A stretch of DNA of 25,639 bases from assembly GCA_965248135.1 (NCBI GenBank), contig CBDFIN010000001.1, positions 1 through 25,639 on the forward strand, written 5' to 3'. Positions within the stretch are counted from its first letter, which is position 1; every line of letters begins with the position of its first letter. The position numbers were made by a program, and so were the translations under genes. The notes under the pieces were generated by a model. That model saw only the letters and a list, made by a program, of their open reading frames with translations, made no database searches and was not told where the DNA came from. Of the stretch, positions 15,282-24,400 are shown in pieces. This DNA comes from SZUA-100 sp965248135 (GTDB lineage Bacteria; Pseudomonadota; Alphaproteobacteria; Rhizobiales; Rhizobiaceae).

Positions 15282-16881
15282 TAGCCCGGATTATTCATCA
15301 GGGTGCCTAATATAGCTGGCGGGCATGGATCAAGCTGTTGAAATAGCGTATGATTTCGGTGTTCGAACAAGATCATTCACCCTCAGCAGAAAATCCGGCC
15401 CGCCATGCAAGAAGATAACCTGTTTCTCCCCGGTTTGTCACCTTTAGGGCGGCACGAAATATCTGCCCGGTTTGATGGTGGCGCTTTGTCATCTGATGGC
15501 GGTGTGTTGATACTGCGCGAGATCGAGCGAAAGCTGAACTTTGCCGGTATGATTGCTTCCTGCTTGCATGACGAGCGCGATGCGGGGCGCACCATCCATT
15601 CCCAGACCACCATGATCCGCACCCGCATGTTTGCAATAGCTTGCGGCTATGAAGACTGTGATGACCTTGATGAGTTGCGCCATGATCCGGCACTGAAGAT
15701 TGCCTGCGAGCGACTGCCGGAAAGTGGATGCGCGTTAGCATCCCAGCCAACCTTGTCGCGGCTGGAAAACACGCCGTCCTGGCGGGAGCTTGGCCGCATG
15801 GGGTTGGCCCTGATTGACCTGTTCTGCGACAGTTTTAGCGCCGTGCCTGGTCATATTGTTCTGGATATTGATGATACCACGGACCGCACATATGGCGATC
15901 AGCAGCTTTGCCTGTTCAACACCCATGCGCAAGGATACTGCTTTCAGCCTATTCATATTTATGATGCTGCATCGGGCAAGCCGGTGTGCTTTTTATTGCG
16001 GCCCGGCAAACGGCCTTCGGGCGAGGAAGCAGCCCGGATTTTACGCCATGTCATTCGTCGTATCCGGCACAACTGGCCCCGCACTGTCATCACCGTGCGC
16101 GGTGACGGGCACTACGGAACACCAGAGGTCATGGATCTTCTGGAGCAACACGGTTGTTTCTACATCTTCGGCCTGCCGGGCAACAACAGGCTAAAGACGC
16201 TCTCCCATCCATGGAGTGAGGATGTTGCTGTTCGTCGGGCATTGAGCGGCAAAGACAAGGTGCGTCGTTTCTTCCAAATCCGTTACGGTGCCAAAAGCTG
16301 GTCAAAGGAGCGCAAGGTCATCGCCCGTGTTGAGGCAACCAAATTGGGCAGCGATACCCGCTTCATCGTCACCAATATGCCAGGGCGGGCCAAGCATCTT
16401 TATGAGAAGGTCTATTGTGCACGCGGAAAAATGGAAAACCTGATCAAGGAACACAAACTCTACACCAACAGAACCTCCTGCCACCGCTGGGAAGCCAATC
16501 AGTTCCGGTTGTTTCTGCACACCGGTGCTTACTGGCTGTTATTATTATTGCGCGGGGCAGCCCCAAAACGTTCGCGGTTTAGAACCGCCACCTTCGAGAC
16601 CATCCGGCGCACATTCCTGAAAATCGCGGTGCGTATTGAACAGTTGAAATCGAGGATTAAAATTGCCCTGCCAACGGCTTGCCCGCACCGTCAATTGCTC
16701 GTCTTGTTGATGGGACGCATCAACGCCCAGAGCCCGTAATCAACGCGGCATGAGCCGATGATTACCCCCCAACAACAACCCCAAACGCGTATTAAATGTT
16801 CCAATCAAACTCCCGCCGTTAGCCCGGTTAATCCTTCACGCCCGGATGAAACCTGAAAGGCCTGGTGAATAATTCGGGTTA
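15282..16881 (+). mobile_element. IS1380-family insertion sequence
   Basis: About 1.6 kb, typical for the family. Imperfect terminal repeats TAGCCCGGATTATTCATCAGG (left) and TAACCCGAATTATTCACCAGG (right, complement) bound an intact transposase. A clean short target duplication could not be recognised, so an adjacent deletion may have followed insertion. The right end stops 4 bp before the stop codon of the - strand gene at 16886. Confidence 0.88.
15405..16739 (+). CDS. IS1380-family transposase
   Basis: Intact 444-aa DDE transposase. The N-terminus has the family pattern FDGGALSSDGGVLILREIER. The catalytic core shows IVLDIDDTTDRTYGDQQLCL, VITVRGDGHYGTPEVMDLLE and, in the C-terminal part, CARGKMENLIKEHKLYTNRT with the Glu, followed by HRWEANQFRLFLHTGAYWLL. 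The ATG and stop fit the usual family length of about 440-460 aa. This is the only transposase in the window that is intact in a single frame, so the element may be active. Confidence 0.92.
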   Translation: MQEDNLFLPGLSPLGRHEISARFDGGALSSDGGVLILREIERKLNFAGMIASCLHDERDAGRTIHSQTTMIRTRMFAIACGYEDCDDLDELRHDPALKIACERLPESGCALASQPTLSRLENTPSWRELGRMGLALIDLFCDSFSAVPGHIVLDIDDTTDRTYGDQQLCLFNTHAQGYCFQPIHIYDAASGKPVCFLLRPGKRPSGEEAARILRHVIRRIRHNWPRTVITVRGDGHYGTPEVMDLLEQHGCFYIFGLPGNNRLKTLSHPWSEDVAVRRALSGKDKVRRFFQIRYGAKSWSKERKVIARVEATKLGSDTRFIVTNMPGRAKHLYEKVYCARGKMENLIKEHKLYTNRTSCHRWEANQFRLFLHTGAYWLLLLLRGAAPKRSRFRTATFETIRRTFLKIAVRIEQLKSRIKIALPTACPHRQLLVLLMGRINAQSP

Positions 16882-16885
16882 GCTC

Positions 16886-17632
16886 CTAAGCCACCAATTC
16901 TCCTTGCTGAAGGGTTTTGGAGTTTTCAAGCGAATGGAGTTTCCTGTCCAGAAAAGTGTTTATGAGATGATGAATGTCGTCAACCCCAACCCAGGCAATC
17001 CAGGCTTCGACCTCGTCATCTTGATTGTGGTAGGGGAGAAACATACTGCCTGGTTCAGTGTGAAGAAAACCCGCCCTAGCCGCCAGTCCCTTTAGTATTA
17101 CGGTTGAACGAATTATTGAGAAAATATAGTCAAGCTCCCACTTCAGCAGACTTATTACCATCGCTAAACAAGTCAAAGGTGCCGCCAGATCTGCACCACG
17201 AAATCCATCATCCCCGCCTTTTAGCCAAAATTCGCCATGGTAACAAACCGTTCCTTTGATAGCACGTGAGCCTGGACCAGCTCGGAAGCGTAACTTTTTA
17301 TGATCGAAGGTATCGGAAATGTATTCGGTCAGCCTCTTCTCCATATGTGATGCAAGGGAATTTCCTTCAAGTTCGACAAGTCTCACAGCCTGGGTATGAA
17401 CCAGTTCGCCTGACGCATCCATGCCTAAAATCCAGAAGCCCAATTTGTTTTCGGAACGAAATGCATCGGGAGAAAATCTCGGCCCAACAAAATTCCTATG
17501 AGGTTGATTGTTTATGACCGCTTCATAGAAGTTGAAATCGCATCCTATCTCCAGAGTAATTCCACGGGATTCGGCGAACTGGGTCGCTTTTGAAATGAAA
17601 TATAGAGAATTGTCAGTGCGTGGATTCAACAT
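16886..17632 (-). CDS. Conserved hypothetical protein, possible GNAT-like fold, paired with a HTH regulator
   Basis: 248-aa protein from the ATG at 17632, chosen because AGGAG lies 6 nt upstream; the frame is open further back. It begins MLNPRTDNSLYFISKATQF and contains FVGPRFSPDAFRSENKLGFW, LGMDASGELVHTQAVRLVEL, GTVCYHGEFWLKGG-DDGFRG, and KGLAARAGFLHTEP. The middle (a strand pair, then YHGEFW...GFRGADLAAPLT) is reminiscent of the GNAT acetyltransferase core with an R/Q-x-x-G-x-G/A-like turn, but this is only a visual impression. It follows the HTH gene on the same strand, 72 bp downstream. I recall similar protein pairs in other alphaproteobacteria, unverified. The IS1380 end is 4 bp past the stop but leaves it whole. 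Confidence 0.72.
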   Translation of the reverse strand: MLNPRTDNSLYFISKATQFAESRGITLEIGCDFNFYEAVINNQPHRNFVGPRFSPDAFRSENKLGFWILGMDASGELVHTQAVRLVELEGNSLASHMEKRLTEYISDTFDHKKLRFRAGPGSRAIKGTVCYHGEFWLKGGDDGFRGADLAAPLTCLAMVISLLKWELDYIFSIIRSTVILKGLAARAGFLHTEPGSMFLPYHNQDDEVEAWIAWVGVDDIHHLINTFLDRKLHSLENSKTLQQGELVA

Positions 17633-17704
17633 TTGATACTCCTGTTGTTGGATTGCAATCAGGAGTGTATCGCAATGGATAATTTCATTCACATAAGAGT
17701 TATG

Positions 17705-18595
17705 TCATTTCTCCAGTATTCCCGCCATTGATTGATATTCAGATAGCAAACTCGTTGACATTACACCAAATTTTTTGCCATCGAGATCGGTTATTTTAAC
17801 GTTTTGGGTTAAATCGGTTAAAACAATTAGCGCATATTCGCCATTTGGAAATGTACTTCCAAGCAACAGTCTTTGGTAACTAGATGCCAGCGTTGGTTCC
17901 GCTGTCCCCCGAGAACTGACTCTATGAATATGATCTAAACGGACCCCACCACTTTCATAGACTTCCTGATAAGTTTGCAAGATCGATTCGGCGAATCTTG
18001 CTCCAAATAAATTATCACCAACTATTTGACCCACATTGCTTTTTACCCACTTCCAGCCGAACCAAAATGCATAAACGGACTTTTCCCCAAGCTCTACGCA
18101 TTGCCACCCATGTCGATGGAGGCGATAGACCAAGAGGTGTGGCCGAATTGGTGCCAGGGCAGGGTCTTCTATAAATCCACCGGCTTTTGCCCAGCATAGA
18201 AACCCGTTTTGAAGGAGAGCAGTACCATCAGTCCAAAGCCGACTTAAGTGCTGTTGTTGCGAGTGAAATGACTGATCTTGCTCAAACTGATGTCCAATTC
18301 GCTCCAATCCGCTGATGTTTTGGATATTACCGGCCAGCCAGGCGTCACCACGAGCAACGAGTGCCGTGGCTTCTATTAGGGAACGAGTGCCGGTTTCAGT
18401 GAGGCGATATTGGCGATCGATAATATCAAAAAGCCGCCTTCCTCTGATTCCTTCCAAAATATCAATATGACGACGGACAGTTTGTCGTGTGCTGCCGAGA
18501 ACCTTGACTGCTTTGGATAGATTGAGGGTGTCAGCCAAGGTAACAAAAGAACGAAGCATTTCGAATAAGATGACTTGTTTGGGTTTTTTCGGCAA
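17705..18595 (-). CDS. LysR-type HTH regulator with a non-LysR C-terminal domain
   Basis: 296-aa predicted transcription regulator. Residues about 10-70 form a winged HTH of LysR type: LFEMLRSFVTLADTLNLSKA, VKVLGSTRQTVRRHIDILEG and LFDIIDRQYRLTETG. The remaining ~220 residues do not look like the usual LysR periplasmic-binding-like effector domain. They include LSRLWTDGTALLQNGFLCWA, PHLLVYRLHRHGWQCVELGE and SSYQRLLLGSTFPNGEYALI. The likely start is TTG at 18595, which gives a sensible N-terminus; the ATG at residue 13 would cut the first helix. It is upstream of the 16886-17632 gene and probably co-transcribed with it. A composite palindrome lies 25 bp upstream of the start. Confidence 0.8.
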   Translation of the reverse strand: MPKKPKQVILFEMLRSFVTLADTLNLSKAVKVLGSTRQTVRRHIDILEGIRGRRLFDIIDRQYRLTETGTRSLIEATALVARGDAWLAGNIQNISGLERIGHQFEQDQSFHSQQQHLSRLWTDGTALLQNGFLCWAKAGGFIEDPALAPIRPHLLVYRLHRHGWQCVELGEKSVYAFWFGWKWVKSNVGQIVGDNLFGARFAESILQTYQEVYESGGVRLDHIHRVSSRGTAEPTLASSYQRLLLGSTFPNGEYALIVLTDLTQNVKITDLDGKKFGVMSTSLLSEYQSMAGILEK

Positions 18596-18620
18596 TTGAA
18601 GACTATCCCGGTTAAGTCCG

Positions 18621-18791
18621 CCAGTGGTTTAATTTCAACATTTGCATCCCCTGGCGGCTAGTACTTATCGCAAATGATAGGAATCAAAAGAACCACTAGC
18701 AAGATATTGAATCTAGTGGAATTTTTGAATTTGACATTTGAAAATGAATGAAGCTGCAAGTGGGTACCAAATGTCAAATTCATTCCACTAC
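18621..18791. repeat. Composite palindromic repeat A5 + linker + B3
   Basis: Type A (18621-18699; left end altered to CCAGTGG), linker CAAGATATTGAAT (18700-18712) and type B (18713-18791; right end CCACTAC). The linker is base-for-base the same as at 3957-3969. It lies just upstream of the HTH regulator on the opposite strand, so here it is at a 5' rather than a 3' gene end. Confidence 0.9.
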
Positions 18792-18940
18792 AGTGATGGC
18801 GATCGTCAGTTGCAAAGATGTCGAAATGCAGCTTCACAGGAAGCTCAATTCTGGTGGTGGATTACTCAAATCACTAAATCAGTAAATAAATAATACATCA
18901 ATGGAAAATTCCTGGACATAACCGCCCATTTTTAGGGGAA

Positions 18941-19255
18941 TTGATTTCTGATCAGGACCAAGAGATTGTTTTGTCGAAGTTAGCGGAAGGTAGGCGCCAA
19001 CTTGAAGTTGAAGCAAAAGGTGGTGATCGAATGAAAAAAAACGAGCATGGAATCGAAGTTAACGAAATGCAGGGCAGGACTATTGTGAAAGCCCTATACA
19101 AAGGAAAGACTTCATTTCTTTTTTTGCTGATTGCAGACTATCTAAGAAGTAATGGATTAAAAGTTCCAAGAGAAATAATTACCTTGTACAAGACAGAAAA
19201 CTTGTACGAGTGCCCCAACGATGAAGAGATTTTGAAAAATCGAACAGCTGGTTGA
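18941..19255 (+). CDS. Small hypothetical protein
   Basis: AT-rich ORF of 104 aa from TTG 18941 (AGGGGA only about 2 nt upstream), or 74 aa from the ATG at 19031, which has a better-spaced AAGGTGG. It contains a central hydrophobic helix, TSFLFLLIADYLRSNGLKVP, and a charged N-terminus (EGRRQLEVEAKGGDRMKKNE). No known family. It is followed by a clear intrinsic terminator at 19325, supporting real transcription. Codon use is more A-rich than the neighbours, suggesting a different origin. Confidence 0.5.
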   Translation: MISDQDQEIVLSKLAEGRRQLEVEAKGGDRMKKNEHGIEVNEMQGRTIVKALYKGKTSFLFLLIADYLRSNGLKVPREIITLYKTENLYECPNDEEILKNRTAG

Positions 19256-19324
19256 AACAGAATTACCAGAGGAATCAATAGTATTCTGTTACAATTGATA
19301 TTCCAAAATCCGCTGGTAACGATT

Positions 19325-19356
19325 AAGGAGGTTGGTTAGGGCTGACCTCCTTTTTT
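19325..19356 (+). terminator. Rho-independent terminator
   Basis: Perfect 8-bp stem AAGGAGGT (19325-19332) / ACCTCCTT (19345-19352) ending in a six-T run (19351-19356). It is placed 69 bp after the small ORF. Its complement has no T-run on the other side, so it is directional. Confidence 0.85.
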
Positions 19357-19507
19357 GCTTGCCAATGGGCTTTGTGCATTTAGCGTGCATCCATTGCCAT
19401 CCACATGCACGAAAGTTGGTGATAGGCTTATGATCAGGCTGCGCTTACGGTAGTATCCGATAAACCGTGCATATGACCGGTTTGATTTTTTCTTTTTCAA
19501 GAGCCTT

Positions 19508-20476
19508 TTAGCCCATTGAAGAAGGAAAGCGGTTATGGAACAGGACCGCGAACCGGTTGAGGGCCTGTTTCCATGTTCTTGCTGGCATTGTCCACTTTTT
19601 GGCGGCGTTTCGCAAGGCCGGATATAACAGCCTGGTAGCGGCATCATCGGAAGGGAAATGGCCACGGTTTTTGATGATTTTTCTCAAAGACATGTTCAAA
19701 CTTTCGATGGCGTTGGTTGTGTAGATGATTTTGCGCACCGCCCCGGGATAGGCAAGGAACGGGATAATCTGCTCCCAGTTTCGCCGCCAGCTTTGGGCAA
19801 TGGGCGGGTATTTATCGCCCCACTTTTGCTCAAATTCATCCAGCCGCAGGGCGGCATCATCAGCCGTTGCGGCACGGTAGATTTGGCGAAGATCACTGGC
19901 CACCATCTTGCGGTCATTCCACGGCACATAATTGAGCGAGTGACGGATCATGTGAACGATACAGGTCTGCACCTGGGCCTCGGGGAACACCGCATTGATC
20001 GCCTCGGGAAAGCCCTTCAGCCCGTCAACTACCGTGATGAACACGTCATTCACGCCACGGTTCTTGATCTCATTCATCACCCGCAGCCAGAATTTCGCAC
20101 CCTCCGTCTGTTCGATCCACAGGCCCAATACCTCCTTGTGGCCCTCCATGGTGAAGCCAAGGGCCAGATATACCGCCTTGTTGCGCACCGTGCCCTCATC
20201 GCGGATTTTAACCCGCAGCGCATCGAAGATGATGATCTGATAAACTTCATCCAGAGGACGGCTTTGCCATGAGCGCACCTCATCCATCACCTCGTCGGTG
20301 ACGCGGCTGATCAGGTCCGGCGAAACATCAACACCGTAAATCTCATACAAATGACCCTGTATTTCCCTGACCGGCATACCACGCGCATACATCGAAATGA
20401 TCTTGTCATCGAAGCCATAAAAACGCCGCTGACCCTTCTTGATGATTTTCGGTTCAAAGCTGGCGTCACGATTGCG
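19508..20476 (-). pseudogene. IS256-family transposase, N-terminally truncated
   Basis: From RNRDASFEPKIIKKGQRRFY to the complete C-terminus (HNRFPSSMG) this is an IS256 transposase: MYARGMPVREIQGHLYEIYG, catalytic QIIIFDALRVKIRDEG, FITVVDGLKGFPEAINAVF, VQTCIVHMIRHSLNYVPW and TTNAIESLNMSLRKII with the Glu. The first ~70 residues of a normal transposase are missing. The frame upstream of RNRD is out-of-frame IS630 sequence, so the start at 20551 is a chimera artefact. The junction with the IS630 element is near 20476. Confidence 0.85.
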
Positions 20477-20909
20477 GGGCGAAGGTCTGATAGAGCGCGG
20501 CTTTGGTGTGGGTATTGAGGTTGTCCTGAACCAGGCAGATTTTCCTGGCATTGGGGAAATGGATATCGCTCAGTTGTTTCAGAATGCGGGCATAATCGAC
20601 GGCAGTGCGCCGCTCGCTAACTTCAACATGGCGAAAGCCCTCAAGCGGCGCGAACAACATGAACAGGCTGGCGGTCCCGTTGCGCGTGTATTCGTAGTCA
20701 TAGCGGGCGGGCTGCCCCGGTTTTATGGCGATGGGCTGGCGGGTTTCGCTGATCAGTTGTTTGGAGGTTTCATCCAGACAAACAAGCGGAAAACCCGCAT
20801 CGTGCGGGCGGGTGTAAACCTCAAGCACCTCCTCCATGGCGGCAACAAAAGCGGCATTTTGTTTTGGCGGGATCACCCAATATTTGCTCAAATGCGGCTT
20901 GAGCTTGTT
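20466..20909 (-). pseudogene. IS630 transposase catalytic half (orfB), truncated
   Basis: Read from the A run it begins NKLKPHLSKYWVIPPKQN. It carries the first two catalytic residues (VCLDETSKQLI, CLVQDNLNTHTK) but ends at LYQTFAPQS, before the GSWLNMAE motif with the catalytic Glu that is seen in copy 1. The break is the IS256 junction. Inactive. Confidence 0.82.
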
Positions 20910-21352
20910 TTTTTAAGCGCCCGCCCGACCGTGTTGAAATGAGCCTTTTCAACAATCTCCAGCGCAACAACCTGCTCGGCCAACAGCCGCAATGTCCAGC
21001 GGGCATGGCCTTGGGGAGGTGTGCTGCAGACCAGAGCGGTCAATTTTGCCTGTGCCTCACCATCAAAGATCGGCTGGATTGCCGGCATTGCCCGCTGCTT
21101 GCGGGAAAACACCGCCTCAAGACCTTCCGTGACAAATTTGGCGCGGGTTTTACTCACCATGGAAACATTGGTCTCAAGCGCCCGGCAAATGCGCTCATCC
21201 GTCCAGCCATCGCCGCCCTCACCCTGATCGGCTTTAAGCAAAATTCGCGCCTTCAAAATCCCCCGCGCGCTGCTCTTTCCTTTCGAAATCTTCGCCAACA
21301 ACTCACAACGCTCTTCGTGTGAAAGCTCAACCACATATTTCTTGCGACCCAT
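20888..21352 (-). CDS. IS630 transposase, N-terminal HTH half (orfA)
   Basis: 154-aa first frame, ATG at 21352. It matches copy 1 orfA throughout: KYVVELSHEERCELLAKISK, ARGILKARILLKAD, DERICRALETNVSMVSKTRA and RWTLRLLAEQVVALEIVEKA. Family homology ends at ALKK at a seven-A run (20908-20914). The catalytic half follows in the -1 frame, the classic direction for slippery-sequence recoding and different from copies 1 and 3. Confidence 0.8.
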   Translation of the reverse strand: MGRKKYVVELSHEERCELLAKISKGKSSARGILKARILLKADQGEGGDGWTDERICRALETNVSMVSKTRAKFVTEGLEAVFSRKQRAMPAIQPIFDGEAQAKLTALVCSTPPQGHARWTLRLLAEQVVALEIVEKAHFNTVGRALKKTSSSRI

Positions 21353-21440
21353 AATCCAAATCCCCTGCCAAATCAGTCCGCTGACAGTGAATCACAATTC
21401 AGAAAATAGCGCTACAAGTTCTTTTGGGCGGTACAAGCCA

Positions 21441-24400
21441 TTAGGCGCTTTCGACTTGCTGTTCCAGTGCCGGGTCGACGGTCAGCTCGATGGCTTCGAC
21501 CTCGTCGTTGATCGACTGGCCCTGGCCGGCGAACCATACATCCTCGCTGAGGATTTTTTCACCATCAGAAGTTTTCGCCGAAGACTGCATCAATTCGCGA
21601 CCCTCTTTGTCATGGTGGATTTCCATCTGCGTCGATATTTCGACAATATCATGATCATCAAGGGTCTGGATTTCGCCCTCCTCGACAATTGCATCGCCAT
21701 CATCGACCCAAAGTTCCAGGCCGACAAGCTCTTCGCCATTAAGGACGCCATCGTCATTTTCATCGAGCGCAGCAAGCTTGTCATAGCCATTGGCATATTT
21801 GCCGCCCTCATCACCAAACAGACGTGAACCATCCATATCGGTCGCCGCATTGCCATCGCGGTTGTCGATCAAAATGCCGTCGCCGGAACCGTCAAACCAC
21901 TCAATATTGTCCAGTTTTCCGTCGGCATCGATGTCAAACTCGACGGTCTGGCCAATTTCGGCATTCGCATCCTTTTCATGCGATGAGGTCTCACCGGTGA
22001 CACCAATCTCGCCGTCGCCATTGAGGTCAAGCGCGATCGGGGTCCGCAGGTTGATATTGTGATGTGCAAACGTTGTGTCGAAAAGTCCATCGACTTCGTA
22101 AATCTTATACGCTTGCTTGTCGCCTCTGGCGGTAATGTTGCCATCGGCGTCTTCGATCGCACCACCGCCTTGTGCTGAAGCGCCCGTATCACCGTTGCGG
22201 GCGATGCCGTCGCCATCGGCTGTTTGGCCCCAGATACCGTGTGGCAAGACACCATCGGCGGCAACATTGTCGCTTGCAAAGTCGAAGTTGAGATAGGTGC
22301 CGATACTACCGGACTTGATGTACATGGTAATATCGTACTCGTCGGTGGACACCGTAACCGAATTGCCTTTCTTGACCACGCTGCCGTCAAGATAGCTGCC
22401 GTCTTTCGAGGTCGTTTCACCGTCAATATAAAGCTGACCCGCACGATTGAACGCGATTTCTTCGCCATCAACCACAAGGCCGAACTCGCTCATGATGGTC
22501 GCGCCGTTGTTGCCCCAATTGCCAAATCTGGCATTCACCTGCAGGCCTGAGTCAGACAAGATATTGTAGTATTTGCCATGCTCGCCATGGACGTCGAATT
22601 TGCCGCCATCGGCGCCGACGAAATGGGGATCGCCCCATATAGTGCCGTCGGCATGAACTATCGGGCCGAGCAGACCGGCGTCAACCGTGAGATTTTGTTC
22701 GTTTTCGCCAAGCGTAATCACATCGGTCATGCCGGTGGTGACATTGACATCGCTGTCGATGGTGTCGGCGTTATTGCCAAATGCATTCTGCTCGGTAAAC
22801 TGGGCCCCGTCTGGTGCTACAAAACCAACCGAATAGTCGCCGGCTTCAAGATTGTCGAACAGATAGGAGCCATCTACCGCAGTGACCTGGCTGTCAAGAA
22901 CGTTGTTGTCACCATCTTTCAATTGCACGGTGATATCGCCAACGCCCATTTCATCGGCGTCCTGGACACCATTCTTGTTGGCATCAAACCATACCTTGTC
23001 GCCCAGCGAACTGGTGGCAACCGGTATTTCGACCAGACCACCATCGATGGTCGGATCGTTTTCGCCGCCGGCAAGCGAAACCTGATGGCTCATGCCGGTG
23101 GTAGCGTCGATATCACTGTCGAGGATGTCGATACCATTGTTGAGCGCGTCCTGGCCGGTAAAATCGAACCCGTCCGGCGCAACAACACCAACCGAATAGG
23201 TGCCATCGTCGAGATTATCGAACTGATAGGAGCCATCGGCCGCAGTGACAGTGTTTTCCAACACCATACCGTTTTGGTCTTTCAACTGGACGCTAACCCC
23301 GCCAATGCCGGCTTCACCCGCCTCCTGAATACCGTTCTTGTTTTCATCAAGCCAGATATAATCGCCAAGTGAATTCTTCGGACCCGGTTCCTCTACCAGG
23401 CCGGCGTCGATGGTAAGATTGGTTTCATTCTCACCCAGAACGACGTTCTGGCTCATGCCGGTGGTCACATTGATATCGCTGTCGAGGGTGTCGATACCAT
23501 TATTGAGCGCGTCCTGGCCGGTAAAATCGAACCCGTCAGGCGCAACCACACCGACCGAATAGGTGCCAGCTTCAAGATTGGTGAATAGATAATCGCCGTT
23601 AGCATCGGTCTGCTGGGTGGAAATGACCGCACCATTGGCGTCTTTTAGCTGCACGGTAACACCGCTAACACCGGCTTCACCGGTTTCCTGCAGGCCGTTG
23701 TTGTTAGCATCCAGCCACACCCGGTCGCCGAGCGCACTTTTCGGATCGGCCGTTTCAGGCACCAGACCGGCATCGATGGTGGTATTGTGTTCGTTTTCGC
23801 CTAAAACCACATTGGCGCTCATGCCGGTAGTGGCGTTGATGTCGCTATCGCTGCCGTCAACACTATTACCATTGGCATCCATGGTGGTGAACTCGAAGCC
23901 ATTAGGCGCAACCACACCGATCGAATAGGTGCCGGCGGCAAGATTGTCGAACAGATAATTGCCGCTGACGTCGGTCTGCTGGGTGGAAACAACGGTGCCG
24001 TTTTCATTTTTCAACTGTACGGTGACATTTTCAAGGCCATTTTCGCCGGCATCCTGAACACCATTACCATTGGCATCCAGCCATACCCGGTCGCCGATCG
24101 AGGAATTATTCTCCGTACCAGGAAGGCAATAATGGGGGGTTTCGGCAAGCTCGATCGTGTTGTCGGTGAATTTGATACACTCAACACCCCATAAAATGTC
24201 ATGCTCGCCAGTGGCGACATTCCAGATCACGGTGCCCGTGCCGTCCTCGGTCGGGTTCCAGTTATATTCCTCCTGCTTGCCATTGATGACAAAGGTGTCC
24301 TTGTCGGTGGTACCATTAATAAATTGAGTGCCCGCCTCATTATAAATCAAATTGGCATCATCACCGCCCGACGGGTCCTGGTGGGAACTGGGCTGTGAGG

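Larger units (their letters stand above)
20466..21400 (-). mobile_element. IS630-family insertion sequence (copy 2), 3'-truncated
   Basis: Related to copy 1 but distinct. The orfA side is complete, with TGAATCA-type terminal sequence near 21385-21400. The orfB side is cut after LYQTFAP at about 20476, where IS256 sequence begins, so one end of each element has been lost, probably in one deletion event. Confidence 0.78.

Noticed and set aside
19658..20272. 204-codon + strand ORF over the IS256 fragment
   Set aside because: Antisense to a well-recognised transposase.
22578..23372. 264-codon open frame on the + strand inside the adhesin gene
   Set aside because: It is antisense to the SdrD B-like modules; its openness follows from the repeated codon pattern of the real gene. 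It has no ribosome-binding site or recognisable protein.
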